Shown piece by piece: positions 35,859 to 45,026 of a DNA stretch of 64,000 nt. Origin of the DNA: Phycisphaerales bacterium (GTDB taxonomy: Bacteria; Planctomycetota; Phycisphaerae; UBA1845); contig JACKHH010000016.1 in the NCBI GenBank assembly GCA_020639095.1, forward strand, positions 9,571 through 73,570, in the 5' to 3' direction. Under the pieces are notes generated by a model that saw nothing but the letters and a program-made list of their open reading frames with translations, did not search any database and was not told the origin of the DNA. A program made the position numbers and the translations under genes. Positions within the stretch are counted from its first letter, which is position 1; each line of letters begins with the position of its first letter.

Positions 35859-36170
35859 GGTTTTGCTCCTGGTAGAATTAGAGGTTGCACGTAGTGCGGC
35901 CTCACTGTCATCCAGACAGTGGGCCCCAGCCCGGTACTCCGAGTTGGCCGGTTCGAGCGGTCAACTCGGAGTCACGGCTGGCGCATTCGTAGGCACGCCA
36001 GCCGAACTCAAAACACGTTGGGTTGCTGCAAGTCTGATACGAACACAAGAAGCTTGACACGAAAACTAGGCGCACGCTGAGCGCGAGGGATTTGCCGCTT
36101 CTTTCCGCACCTCCTTTCGCCCCGTCACGGCTACGCCAAGGCGTACGACCGCCTCCGCTTCTCCGTGACC
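35859..36170 (-). promoter_or_regulatory. Hairpin-rich leader upstream of the PstS-like/dockerin gene
   Basis: A gene-free stretch of 312 bp. In genome coordinates it contains CACTGTC-atcca-GACAGTG (35903-35921), ACTCCGAGTTG…CAACTCGGAGT (35936-35946 with 35962-35972, perfect 11-bp arms), and GGCTGGCG…CGCCAGCC (35976-35983 with 35996-36003). On the minus strand the last two precede the short one. They may form a terminator of the upstream prepilin-like gene or a structured 5' leader. No T-run follows, and no known riboswitch is recognised. Confidence 0.45.
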
Positions 36171-37253
36171 TTAATCCTGCGGGGCATCCATGTTGATGAT
36201 CTGATTCTCGCCGCTCAGTGAGTAGTATCGATCGCCCCAAAGCCGGTTCCGCATGGTTTGGAACGCAGTCATTCGGTCAACGTGTGTGTCCGTAAACATG
36301 AAGTTCGCCGTGCCACCGTACGCTTTGTCGGTTCCGCCGGGATGCGAACGCCCCACCGCATTGATCTGCGGTACGCCTGACGTGTAGTCGAGAATGTTGG
36401 TTTTGTCTTTGACCTTACCCAGGCGCAGCAGTCCATACTGCTCGGGTGACTTGGCGTTGCCGACTTCACCATAGATGAAGCCAGGACTGGACTCGGGCGC
36501 CTCATACTCGTTGTATGAGGAACCGAGATGGTAGAAGACGTTGATCGGACGGTGGGACTTGACCAGCACAAGACTGCCCGATTCGGGTACGCCCAGCGCT
36601 TTCCAATTCTCAAGATACTCCGTCGCCAGGATCGTGCTGCCCGGACGCTTGATGCGATTCTCCTGCACGAGAACGTTGCGTCGCTGGCCACCCGAGAGCA
36701 ACGGCGTGAACTTGTTACGCGGCATGATCGCGGCATTCGCGGCGTAGGCCATGCGCGTTGCCTGCTTGTCTACCAATTCGTTCGGATTGTTATTGTGGCC
36801 GGCGTCGATTTGCCCGCTTTCCCAGTTGCGCGATTCCAAGCCCGGATTTGTCCGCGGCGCGCCGCCGTTGGTAAAGCTCGGACATTGAAAGGCTTCATCG
36901 CCGACTTTGCCGTTGCTGTACAGGAAGTACGACCAGTGCATGTACCCGAACGGAACCGACGTTGTGTTTTGCCCGCCGTCACGCAGGTTCCAACTACCGG
37001 CAGCGTCGTTGGGATAGACGTATGACGGCGGATAAACGCCGTTATTCTCCGCTAGATACGTCGCGACACCGACACCGACGGACTTGAGGTTCGCGGCACA
37101 CTTCACCGCCTTTGCCGAGTCGCGCGCCTTCTTCAGACTTGGCAGTAAAATGCTGATCAACAGCGCAATGATGGAAATCACTACCAGGAGTTCCACAAGT
37201 GTGAATCCGCTGCTGGAACTGCCTCGTTTCCTGACGCCAATCGTTGAGATCAT
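36171..37253 (-). CDS. Prepilin-type N-terminal cleavage/methylation protein (DUF1559-like)
   Basis: A 360-residue protein starting at the ATG at 37253. The type IV prepilin signature G16-F17-T-L-V-E21 (GFTLVELLVVISI) is followed by a hydrophobic helix ending 'LLPSLKKARDSAK'. The rest is a globular domain typical of the large planctomycete family of such proteins, with 'CAANLKSVGVGVATYLAENNGVYPPSY' and a C-terminal 'YGGTANFMFTDTHVD' that stands for the H/GG..N..F.DGHV motif. Earlier in-frame ATGs add a non-conserved leader. It lies 312 bp upstream of the secreted PstS-like gene on the same strand. It is probably a pseudopilin-like, surface or secretion-linked protein. Confidence 0.88.
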   Translation of the reverse strand: MISTIGVRKRGSSSSGFTLVELLVVISIIALLISILLPSLKKARDSAKAVKCAANLKSVGVGVATYLAENNGVYPPSYVYPNDAAGSWNLRDGGQNTTSVPFGYMHWSYFLYSNGKVGDEAFQCPSFTNGGAPRTNPGLESRNWESGQIDAGHNNNPNELVDKQATRMAYAANAAIMPRNKFTPLLSGGQRRNVLVQENRIKRPGSTILATEYLENWKALGVPESGSLVLVKSHRPINVFYHLGSSYNEYEAPESSPGFIYGEVGNAKSPEQYGLLRLGKVKDKTNILDYTSGVPQINAVGRSHPGGTDKAYGGTANFMFTDTHVDRMTAFQTMRNRLWGDRYYSLSGENQIINMDAPQD

Positions 37254-37660
37254 GGATTTCACCGTCACCCTAGCACCCTGTTCGTTCACCCTGAAGCCAC
37301 GCATCGCCGACTGCCTTCGCATGACGAATAGACATGCACCGCGACCGGCCGCGTGCTTCGACACGATCGCACGACCGGTTGGTATTCCCGAGTCGCGCGC
37401 CATCGGACTACGGGTGGCAATCTAAACCCGGGGCGCAAAGGACTTATGGAGAGCGCATTCAGCTTTGGTTAAGAGTTGATTAGAGGTTTCACATGACACG
37501 CTATGCGACAACTGTGCGCACGACGCAAACTACTGAATTGTTAATGAAGTGTTGAGCTGAGTTTGTCGACCTGGTTTACCTGGTTGTGCGGTGTTCACCC
37601 TCCGCCCATTTTGACGGAATGGTTTGCACTTGGGTGCGCGCGGATACAATTTCTTGGTTG
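37254..37660. other. Intergenic region between prepilin-like gene and glpK
   Basis: 407 bp with no supported gene. It is AT-richer than its surroundings in 37440-37560 and probably holds the promoter of the prepilin-like gene. I see no convincing terminator for glpK. Confidence 0.5.
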
Positions 37661-39166
37661 CTAGCCGACAGGCCCGGTCGGCTTGTCCCAACCTCGGCAC
37701 CTGCCGACCGCTTCCTGCCAGCGCTCGCGCAGGGCGTTCACCTGACTCGCTGCCATTGTCGGCTCGAAGCGCCGCTCCGCCCGCCATTGCGCGCTGATCT
37801 CTTCGACCGATGACCATACGCCCGTCGCCAGACCGCCCAGGTACGCCGCTCCAAGTGCCGTCGTTTCCAATACCGTCGGACGAACCACCGGAACTTGCAG
37901 GATGTCCGCTTGGAACTGCATCAGCGCGTCATTGGCAGCCGCTCCCCCATCAACACGCAACTCGGTGAGCGTCGCGCCCGCGTCCATCTGCATGGCGGCG
38001 ACCAGGTCCGCGACCTGATAGGCAATTCCCTCAAGCGCCGCCCGCGCGATATGTCCCGCCGTTGTCCCGCGGGTGAGTCCAACGATGACGCCCCGCGCGT
38101 GCGCGTCCCAATGCGGCGCGCCCAGACCCGTCAGCGCCGGAACAAGATACACCCCGCCGTTGTCCTCCACGGTGGCTGCGAGCTTCTCAACATCGGCGGA
38201 GTTGCGAATGATCCCCAGTCCGTCACGCAACCATTGCACGACGGCGCCCGCCACGAACACGCTCCCCTCGAGCGCATAGTCCACCCGCGCGCCGCGCTGC
38301 CACGCGATCGTCGTGAGCAACTGATTGTTCGACGCCTTCGCGTTGTCACCGGTGTTCATCACCAGAAAACACCCGGTACCGTACGTGTTCTTCGCGTCGC
38401 CGGGATGCACGCACGCCTGCCCGAGCGTCGCAGCCTGCTGATCGCCAACGATGCCGCCAATAGGACACCCCGTCAGCACCAGCGAGTTGGACACCTCAGC
38501 ATAACGCTCGCAACTGCTCCGCACTTCGGGCAGCAGCGATCGCGGAATGTTCAAGACGTCGAGCAGCGCGTCATCCCATGCGCACGTGTGGATGTTGAAG
38601 AGCAGCGTTCGCGACGCGTTGGTCACGTCCGTGATGTGCAGGTCGCCGTTGGTCAGCTTGTAGACGAGCCACGAATCGATCGTGCCGAACGCAAGCTCGC
38701 CGCGCTCCGCCCGTTTCCGCGCACCGTCGATGTTGTCGAGCACCCACGCGAGCTTCGTCCCGGAAAAGTACGGGTCGATCACCAGCCCCGTCTTGCCGCG
38801 AAACGTCTCGGTGAGCCCGTCGGCGCGAAGTCGATCGCAATGATCCGCCGTGCGCCGATCCTGCCACACGATCGCGTTGCAGACCGGCTGACCGGTCGCG
38901 CGGTCCCACACCACGACGGTCTCGCGTTGATTGGTGATGCCAACGGCAGTCACATCGGCAGCCCGCACCCGCGCACGGCCCAGCGCCTCGGTGGCGACGG
39001 CTGCCTGCGTCGACCAGATTTCCTCGGGATCGTGTTCGACCCAACCCGGTTTGGGAAAAACCTGCGTGAACTCACGCTGTGCCGTGGCGACCGGCACGCC
39101 ATCCTGATCGAAGAGAATCGCCCGCGAACTGGTCGTGCCCTGATCCAGCGCCATTACGTATGCCAT
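37661..39166 (-). CDS. glpK: Glycerol kinase
   Basis: A 501-residue FGGY-family kinase making glycerol 3-phosphate. The ATG at 39166 follows a clear GGAGG. The N-terminal phosphate-binding segment is 'MALDQGTTSSRAILFDQDG', followed by 'GWVEHDPEEIW', 'ITNQRETVVVWDRATG', 'VWQDRRTADHCDRLR', 'FSGTKLAWVLDN', 'YGTGCFLVMNTGD' and 'YLVPALTGLGAPHWD', all diagnostic of GlpK. Length equals E. coli GlpK (502). No glpF or glpD lies beside it, so glycerol genes are scattered. Confidence 0.95.
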   Translation of the reverse strand: MAYVMALDQGTTSSRAILFDQDGVPVATAQREFTQVFPKPGWVEHDPEEIWSTQAAVATEALGRARVRAADVTAVGITNQRETVVVWDRATGQPVCNAIVWQDRRTADHCDRLRADGLTETFRGKTGLVIDPYFSGTKLAWVLDNIDGARKRAERGELAFGTIDSWLVYKLTNGDLHITDVTNASRTLLFNIHTCAWDDALLDVLNIPRSLLPEVRSSCERYAEVSNSLVLTGCPIGGIVGDQQAATLGQACVHPGDAKNTYGTGCFLVMNTGDNAKASNNQLLTTIAWQRGARVDYALEGSVFVAGAVVQWLRDGLGIIRNSADVEKLAATVEDNGGVYLVPALTGLGAPHWDAHARGVIVGLTRGTTAGHIARAALEGIAYQVADLVAAMQMDAGATLTELRVDGGAAANDALMQFQADILQVPVVRPTVLETTALGAAYLGGLATGVWSSVEEISAQWRAERRFEPTMAASQVNALRERWQEAVGRCRGWDKPTGPVG

Positions 39167-39239
39167 CGCAATCCTCCGATCAGAACCCCGGGCGCAAAGC
39201 CCAGGGCCAATGCAAGGCGAGCACACATTACAGAGACGG

Positions 39240-40592
39240 TCAGTCCTTTTCCGGCAGCAACGAAAGCGTGAGCGTCGTCATCGTCGAAACGGCTTGGCGA
39301 ACCGCAGGTTCGGTTTCGGCTTCATACTTGCTCGAATGCAACGACGGCAGCGGAATCGCACCGTCCTTCTTGCTCGCATCGTAGCGTGCCTGGCTGATGC
39401 TGCCGAGGTCATACTGCAAACCGGGAACGCCGAGATGCTTTGCGAACTGGCCGAAATCCTCCCCGCCCATCTCCGCAGGCTGCTCGAACACGTGATCCTT
39501 ACCGAGCAGCTTGGCAAAAACATCAGCGGCTGCCCGCGTCAATCCCGGATCGTTATAACACGCGGGCGTGTACGTTTCATCGTCGACCACCACGTCGGGC
39601 GGTTGGGGACATTGAAACGCGGCGCATACGTCCGTCGTAATCTGCTTGATGCTGTCCAGCACCTGCCGCCGGACTTCGTCGGTGTACGTCCGCACCGTAA
39701 GCTGCAATTTGACTTCGTTGGGAATCACGTTGTGCTTCGATCCGCCGTGAATCGAACCGACGGTGACGACAGCCGGCTCGATCGGACTCACCCGTCGGCT
39801 GACGATCGTCTGCAACTGCGTGATGACATAGGCTGCCGTGACAATCGGGTCGACAGTCGAGTTCGGCCGGGCGCCGTGCCCGCCGCGCCCGTGAATCGTG
39901 ATGTCCACCGAGTCAACATTCGCCGCAGCCCAGCCCGGCGTGTAACCCACATCGCCAACCGGCATGTCGTGCGCCACGTGCAGCGACAGGCAATAATCGG
40001 GCTTGCCGTACCTCTCGAACAAACCATCGCGGATCATCGCACCTGCGCCGAGCCCAAGCTCCTCCGCCGGTTGCGCGATGAGCATCACCGTCCCGCTCCA
40101 CTTGTCACGCAGCGCACTCAACGCCCGGGCGGTACCGATCACCATCGTCGTATGCACATCATGCCCACACGCGTGCATCACGCCGACGGTCGTGCCGTCA
40201 TCCTTCGTAAACGTCTGCGTGCTGGCGTAGGGCAGATCCGTTTCCTCGGTTACCGGCAACGCGTCCATGTCGCCGCGCACCAGAACCGTCGGGCCGTCGC
40301 CGTTCTTGAGCACACCCACGACGCCATGCCCGCCGACTTCGGTCGCAACCTCAAAACCCGTAGCTTTCAATTCCTTCGCAACCAGCGCGCTCGTCGCTTG
40401 CTCATGCAACGACAACTCGGGATGCGCGTGTACGTACTTGCAGGTCTCCACGAGGGCTGCGAGGTTGCCGTCGAGCCAGGTCGCAAGCGCCTGCTGCTGA
40501 TCTTCGCGAAACGTCGCCTGGACATCACCGGCGTGCGCCCGCGCCGCGACCAGCGCAACAAACAACGCACCAATGCCAACCGCAAACTTCAT
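39240..40592 (-). CDS. Secreted M20 family amidohydrolase (hippurate/N-acyl amino acid hydrolase-like)
   Basis: A 450-residue M20D-type metallopeptidase. The ATG at 40592 opens a signal peptide (MKFAVGIGALFVALVAARAHAG), so the enzyme is exported. Metal and catalytic motifs are 'VLVRGDMDALPV', 'MHACGHDVHTTM', 'IAQPAEELGLGAGAMI' and 'EMGGEDFGQFAKH' near the C-terminus. The dimerisation insert ('GRGGHGARPNSTVDPIV') is present. The family removes acyl groups from amino acids such as hippurate, indole-acetyl amino acids or N-acetyl amino acids; the substrate here is unknown. The longer reading upstream consists of a dispersed palindrome and was rejected. Confidence 0.9.
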   Translation of the reverse strand: MKFAVGIGALFVALVAARAHAGDVQATFREDQQQALATWLDGNLAALVETCKYVHAHPELSLHEQATSALVAKELKATGFEVATEVGGHGVVGVLKNGDGPTVLVRGDMDALPVTEETDLPYASTQTFTKDDGTTVGVMHACGHDVHTTMVIGTARALSALRDKWSGTVMLIAQPAEELGLGAGAMIRDGLFERYGKPDYCLSLHVAHDMPVGDVGYTPGWAAANVDSVDITIHGRGGHGARPNSTVDPIVTAAYVITQLQTIVSRRVSPIEPAVVTVGSIHGGSKHNVIPNEVKLQLTVRTYTDEVRRQVLDSIKQITTDVCAAFQCPQPPDVVVDDETYTPACYNDPGLTRAAADVFAKLLGKDHVFEQPAEMGGEDFGQFAKHLGVPGLQYDLGSISQARYDASKKDGAIPLPSLHSSKYEAETEPAVRQAVSTMTTLTLSLLPEKD

Positions 40593-40664
40593 CTGCCCAC
40601 TCCAGTCAAAGCAAATCAGAACCCGGGGCGTCACGCCCGGAGCTATCCGACACCTGCGCCCGTG

Positions 40665-40722
40665 TGCCACTGCTCTTGAGCAGTGCGCGTTGTATTCGAC
40701 CCCACTGCTCAAGAGCAGTGGC
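40665..40722. repeat. REP-like inverted pair (CACTGCTCTTGAGCAGTG)
   Basis: A palindrome CACTGCTCTTGAGCAGTG preceded by TGC (40665-40685) and its inverted partner CCACTGCTCAAGAGCAGTGG followed by CA (40702-40722) lie 16 bp apart, between etfA and the M20 gene. An equivalent pair occurs at 47236-47305. Confidence 0.85.
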
Positions 40723-40750
40723 ACGCGTCAACGCCTTCGTATTTCCAATG

Positions 40751-41704
40751 CTAGAGCTGTTCGATCAGGCCCGGTACCACGTCGAACAGGTCACCCACGA
40801 CCCCGACGTCCGCGATCTTAAAGATCGGCGCTTCCGCGTCCTTGTTGATCGCGACGATCGTTTTCGCGCCGCGAATGCCCGCGGCATGCTGAACGGCTCC
40901 GCTGATGCCGATCGCGATGTACAGCTTCGGCGCGATGGCTTTACCGGTCTGCCCGATCTGGAACTCATTCGGCAACCAACCGGCATCCACGACCGCGCGC
41001 GTCGAACCGATCGCAGCCCCCAGCTTGTCCGCAAGCGTTCCGATCGTATCGAGGTAATCGGCTGACTTGATTCCCCGGCCCGCGCCAACCACGCGCTCCG
41101 CGACGGCAAGGTCCGGACGGGCACTTTCCGCGCGGCGCAATTCGACAAACGTCACCGCGTCGTCCGCCGCCCCCGGAGGCGAAAACGCAATCACCTCACC
41201 AGCCGCACCCGCATCCGGCTCGCCAACAGCCGTGGGATCGACCGTCAGCACATGAATCGGCGTGTGGATGCATTCTGTACGCAGCGCCATACCGGAGAAC
41301 ACCGGCCGTTGATACCCCCACCCACCGTCGACGTCCGCGATCGCACAGATGCCTTTGCACATTCCCGCATCCAGACCAGCCGCGATGCGCGGGAAGATGT
41401 CGCGCGCCGTCGTCGCCTCACCACCGATCACGGCAGTGAAGCCTTTGTCCTTCACCAGCGCGACGATCGCATCGGCAAAAGACCCAGCCGTGTAATGCGC
41501 GAATCGCTGATCGTCGATCGTGTAGCACGCCGACACGCCATACTTGTTCGCATCCGCGACGAGATCGCCAACCCCGCTCCCAATCAGCGCAATCGATAAC
41601 GATCCGCCGGACTTCGCGGCAAGGTCCTGCGCCATGCGCACCGCCGCAAGATTCGCCGGCTTCAACCGACCCAACTGCACTTCTGCAACCACAAGGATGT
41701 TCAC
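40751..41704 (-). CDS. etfA: Electron transfer flavoprotein subunit alpha
   Basis: A 317-residue ETF alpha subunit carrying the FAD domain. The C-terminal signature 'PKLYIAIGISGAVQHAAGI' and 'TIVAINKDAEAPIFKIADVGVVGDLFDVVPGL' are diagnostic, and 'VVGAGRGIKSADYLDTI' is the start of the FAD domain. It passes electrons from acyl-CoA and related dehydrogenases to the quinone pool through ETF-QO. etfB is directly upstream on the same strand (114 bp apart). Confidence 0.95.
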   Translation of the reverse strand: MNILVVAEVQLGRLKPANLAAVRMAQDLAAKSGGSLSIALIGSGVGDLVADANKYGVSACYTIDDQRFAHYTAGSFADAIVALVKDKGFTAVIGGEATTARDIFPRIAAGLDAGMCKGICAIADVDGGWGYQRPVFSGMALRTECIHTPIHVLTVDPTAVGEPDAGAAGEVIAFSPPGAADDAVTFVELRRAESARPDLAVAERVVGAGRGIKSADYLDTIGTLADKLGAAIGSTRAVVDAGWLPNEFQIGQTGKAIAPKLYIAIGISGAVQHAAGIRGAKTIVAINKDAEAPIFKIADVGVVGDLFDVVPGLIEQL

Positions 41705-41716
41705 GTTACGCTCCGC

Positions 41717-41817
<101 letters not shown>

Positions 41818-41818
41818 G

Positions 41819-42580
41819 TCAGTCCACCGCTTTCATCTCACGCAGCACGCTTACCAGCTCGGCTGCGTCTTTGACCATGCGACATTCGCCGGTTCTACCC
41901 GCCGGCAACGCGTGCCCCGCAACCGTCACCTTCGCATCGGCAGCGATGCCCAATTCGGAAAACTTCAACCGCTCGACCGGGGCTTTCTTACTCTTGATCA
42001 GGTTGGGCAGCGTGGCGTAGCGTGGTTCGTTCAAACGCAGATCGCAGGTGATGACCGCGGGCAGCTTCACATCAAGCACCTCGACGCCTTCATCCGTCTC
42101 GCGCCCCACGCGCACCCGCGCCTTGTCATCGCTGAACGTCATCTCCGAGACAAACGTCGCCTGCGGCCAGCCGAGCATGCCCGCGAGCATCGAGCCCACC
42201 TGCGAAGCGTCGTCGTCCGTCGCCTGCTTGCCCATGAGCACGAACGCGGGCTGCTCCTTTTCCACTACGTGCTTGAGCACGGCGGCTATTTGCTGCCAAC
42301 CGAGATGTTTGCCTTCCGGATCGACGATGATCGCGCGGTTCGCGCCCATCGCAATGGCCGACCGCACCTGCGCCATCATGTCGTCGCCGGTGATCGAGAC
42401 GATGCAGATATCGTCGACACCGATATCCTTCAAGCGAATCGCCTGCTCCACCGCGATCAAATCAAAGTAGTTCGCGACGAAGTTAACGTCGTTGGTGGGT
42501 TTGCCCTCTTGCGACGCGATCCAAGCAGCCGGTGGCGTGTTGGGGTCCGCGACCGGCTTGACGGTAACCAGAACCTTCAT
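41819..42580 (-). CDS. etfB: Electron transfer flavoprotein subunit beta
   Basis: A 253-residue ETF beta subunit that binds AMP. It starts at the ATG at 42580 ('MKVLVTVKPVADPN'). The segments 'NYFDLIAVEQAIRLKD', 'SQVGSMLAGMLGWPQATFVSEM' and 'LPAVITCDLRLNEPRYATLPNLIKSKKAPVE' match the family. Upstream in-frame codons lie in intergenic sequence and were not used. It partners with etfA. Confidence 0.95.
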   Translation of the reverse strand: MKVLVTVKPVADPNTPPAAWIASQEGKPTNDVNFVANYFDLIAVEQAIRLKDIGVDDICIVSITGDDMMAQVRSAIAMGANRAIIVDPEGKHLGWQQIAAVLKHVVEKEQPAFVLMGKQATDDDASQVGSMLAGMLGWPQATFVSEMTFSDDKARVRVGRETDEGVEVLDVKLPAVITCDLRLNEPRYATLPNLIKSKKAPVERLKFSELGIAADAKVTVAGHALPAGRTGECRMVKDAAELVSVLREMKAVD

Positions 42581-42689
42581 AGTGCCTCCGCAGAGATTTG
42601 TCGGATTCAAAGCTGAGTGGCGGAGTGTACCGCGACACCCCCGGCGCAGCAATCCGAACGGCAAAAACGAACCCACAAGGCAAGGGCAA

Positions 42690-42833
42690 ATCCGAGCCGC
42701 GACTGTAAGGGAGCGGACGAAACAGAACGTAGCAATTCACAGAACAGAACGAACGGTTGACGAGATGCGTGTGTGCCCTTTGCGCCCGTTGCGTTATCGT
42801 CGTGCTCCGCTCCCTTACAGTCGCGGCTCGGAT
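42690..42833. repeat. Dispersed 27-bp repeat, inverted copies C and D
   Basis: Copy C (42690-42716) reads ATCCGAGCCGCGACTGTAAG then GGAGCGG. Copy D (42807-42833) is its exact reverse complement, CCGCTCCCTTACAGTCGCGG then CTCGGAT. The two flank a 90-bp AT-richer segment between etfB and the zinc-ribbon membrane gene. Confidence 0.9.
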
Positions 42834-42841
42834 AACAACAG

Positions 42842-43555
42842 CTACTCTGCGTCGGGCGGGGTCATGTCCGGCGACAATGGCGTGCCGCATTCGGGACAGA
42901 TGCCGGAATGATTGCCTGTGAGATCATAATCACACGCACGGCAGTAACGCTGCCGGCGCATGCGTCGCCGATACGACGTAATCGCCACCATCAAGGGGAT
43001 AAGCAGCAGAACCGCGGGCACGAACAACCACCATGCGGGAAATGCCGCGACAAACGCAACCGGCATCTGCCACGATGCATCGCCGACAGAAACCGTTTGA
43101 GCACCGCCGCCCATGTCGTCAAAGTACGCGGACCTGCCCGACAACTTTGCACGCTGCTCCGCCCAATCACACGACATCACGTACACGCGGCGGACGTCCG
43201 CGCGTAATATATCCCAGGTGACGCGGGCACGATCAACTTTGTCTTGCACAAAATCGCGCGTCGCCTCGGTCGTATCGGATGGAAACGGTATGTCGAAATC
43301 CTCTGGAATGGATACATAGGTAAAATACCAACCGCCCGTCTCCGCATAGACGCGCAGGTATCGAAGCGGGCTGTCGACGGCGACCCACTCACCGTCGCCG
43401 ATCAGTCCGTAAGCTGCGGCGAATACCAGAAGCGTCGAAAGCAGAATGATGAGTCGGTAGGCCCATCGCCGCCTCCAGGAGAGTTGTTCAGCCCGGCCCT
43501 GGGGCTCGGCGTCCGACGGGTCGGCGATCAAATTGGCTGCGGGCTCAGACATCAC
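42842..43555 (-). CDS. Membrane protein with C-terminal zinc ribbon
   Basis: A 237-residue protein. One TM lies near the N-terminus (about 30-50, 'LIILLSTLLVFAAAYGLIG'). An extracytoplasmic domain follows, then a second TM (about 175-192, 'WWLFVPAVLLLIPLMVAI'), and a C-terminal zinc ribbon with CRACDYDLTGN…CPECG. The YDLTG ribbon at the end of membrane proteins is a recurrent planctomycete design. The function is unknown. It is separated from etfB by repeats C and D. Confidence 0.8.
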   Translation of the reverse strand: MMSEPAANLIADPSDAEPQGRAEQLSWRRRWAYRLIILLSTLLVFAAAYGLIGDGEWVAVDSPLRYLRVYAETGGWYFTYVSIPEDFDIPFPSDTTEATRDFVQDKVDRARVTWDILRADVRRVYVMSCDWAEQRAKLSGRSAYFDDMGGGAQTVSVGDASWQMPVAFVAAFPAWWLFVPAVLLLIPLMVAITSYRRRMRRQRYCRACDYDLTGNHSGICPECGTPLSPDMTPPDAE

Positions 43556-43564
43556 CGGATGATT

Positions 43565-43911
43565 CTACGAGGACGCCGGTTTGGCTGCGAACGGAACGTC
43601 CTGAATGTCCTCGAAGATGGTGAGGTTGAGCTTTTCCGCAGCGCCCGTTCGCGTTCCACGCCCGGCGAGGTGCCGAGGATGAGCAGCGCTTCGCACTTCT
43701 GGACCAGTTCAAGCCGAGATGCGCATCATCGCCTCGTAGCGTTCCGCCTCCGGCAGCTGCGCCACCAACTCCTCAGCCGCGAACGCGCCAACCACCGGTA
43801 TGTGCCCGCGCATCAACACCTGGGCAGCCGCAGCACTAAGCCGCTGCCGATTCGCCCGCCGCCGCCCTCCTCCGTCGGCGATGTAAACGGTCCGGCTACG
43901 TTGATCATCAT
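43565..43911 (-). pseudogene. Frameshifted DUF4406/deoxyribosyltransferase-like gene
   Basis: On the minus strand, four pieces in changing frames assemble into one protein: 'MMINVAGPFTSPTEE', then 'ANRQRLSAAAAQVLMRGHIP' with 'VVGAFAAEEL…AERYEAMMRIS', then 'RLELVQKCEALLILGTSPGV' with 'ERERALRK', and finally 'KLNLTIFEDIQDVPFA'. The order (VAGPFT start, RGHIPV, C-E-A-L-LILGTSPG-E) matches small DUF4406-like proteins related to nucleoside 2-deoxyribosyltransferases. Three single-base losses would restore one frame; the third is in a run of A. It begins at 43911 (ATGATG) and stops at 43565. It is decayed or mis-sequenced. The overlapping plus-strand reading frame is not protein-like. Confidence 0.6.
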
Positions 43912-44058
43912 GAGTAAGTCATCCTCGCATTTGGGCAATTCGCAAGACTGAGATTCAAGCAAAGATCCTCCAGCAATAGTATCAGAACCGCTAACTTACT
44001 CCCTCACTCCGCTCTTGTATCGCAAGCGTGATCCATTCTGATCGTGCGTTGCCATTAA

Positions 44059-44400
44059 TCACGATGCGATCTGGACTGGCGATGCAACCTCAATCAGACG
44101 TTGCCCCGCTGTTTGTATTCTCTTCTTGATCAGCAGAAAATCGCCGGGGCTGGAAAGCATCGATTCGACGTGAAATGCCGAAACAAACCGATTTGCCGAA
44201 TAGACTCTGTGCTCATCGACCGCAACGACTTCGGTAGGTCCTCCGGGCATTCCAACAGCTCGATATCGCAACGTCCACGGCCCACTGAAGAGCAACTTCG
44301 CGGCGGAAGCATCGCAAATGTTCAGCACGCTCTCTTCCCATCGGCCCTCGCCGCGATAACCACCTTCACGATACAGCATGAAAAACGCAGTTCCAAGCAT
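44059..44400 (-). CDS. Hypothetical small protein or fragment
   Basis: 113 codons from an ATG at 44400. Amino-acid composition is reasonable ('GGPTEVVAVDEHRVYSANRF', 'GDFLLIKKRIQTAGQRLIEV'), but no domain is recognised and there is no clear ribosome site. It could be the 3' part of a longer decayed gene, since readable frames continue upstream to about 44640 without a start. Confidence 0.35.
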   Translation of the reverse strand: MLGTAFFMLYREGGYRGEGRWEESVLNICDASAAKLLFSGPWTLRYRAVGMPGGPTEVVAVDEHRVYSANRFVSAFHVESMLSSPGDFLLIKKRIQTAGQRLIEVASPVQIAS

Positions 44401-44672
44401 TAGTCACAACCGTGCGTAAGCTGATGAATGGGTGCTTCAAACGTACGCGGAAGCACCTCTCGCTAGAATTGAAATCGTGGCGTGATTCGCCCATCTGCAT
44501 ATACCCTCCGATTTCATCTTCCGCGTACTGCGTTATTTCTTGTGAACGTCCACACGATGAGATTCAAATCCTGTCCAGAACGGATTTGGCCAAGTTCGAT
44601 GACGCCGCTTCGAAACGGCTTCGCATCAATCGATAGCCCGGTACGCCGAATGTAAAGGCGACAATGGCAGTT

Positions 44673-45026
44673 CTAATGCGTCACTAGAGACTTCTTTATT
44701 GCCCGGAATTCGAAATCCGTAGAGATTGAGCAGTTTCCGACACTATCGAAGTTATTCACAGCATCGAAGATTGCGTTCGGACGAATCGAATCGACCAAAG
44801 CCACACATTTGCTCGAACGCGCTTTTGCTGGTCGCGTCATTATCGTGAGCAATTTGCCGCAATTGGTCAGGTAATTTGAAAGCATCCCAATTGTCGATTT
44901 CGAAGCAAAACGACTTAGGGACACCATCCAGGGAAAGTACTCACACCGAAGCCACGAGAGCGAATAACGTCCGTTCGCAACGCGTGCCATATTGGGCGCG
45001 AAACATCGCAGCAACGCCGTCACCAC
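44673..45026 (-). CDS. Hypothetical small protein or fragment
   Basis: 117 codons. The C-terminal part ('NAIFDAVNNFDSVGNCSIST' then 'DFEFRAIKKSLVTH') looks like genuine protein. The N-terminal part is less convincing and the start is uncertain. No family is recognised. It is in the low-GC tract next to ligA. Confidence 0.3.
   Translation of the reverse strand: MVTALLRCFAPNMARVANGRYSLSWLRCEYFPWMVSLSRFASKSTIGMLSNYLTNCGKLLTIMTRPAKARSSKCVALVDSIRPNAIFDAVNNFDSVGNCSISTDFEFRAIKKSLVTH

Noticed and set aside
40593..40724. N-terminal extension of the M20 enzyme
   Set aside because: It would translate an intergenic palindromic repeat. The signal peptide begins at the ATG at 40592.
43244..43951. 235-codon plus-strand frame
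   Set aside because: It covers the antisense of the zinc-ribbon gene and of the frameshifted pseudogene. The minus strand carries the protein motifs.
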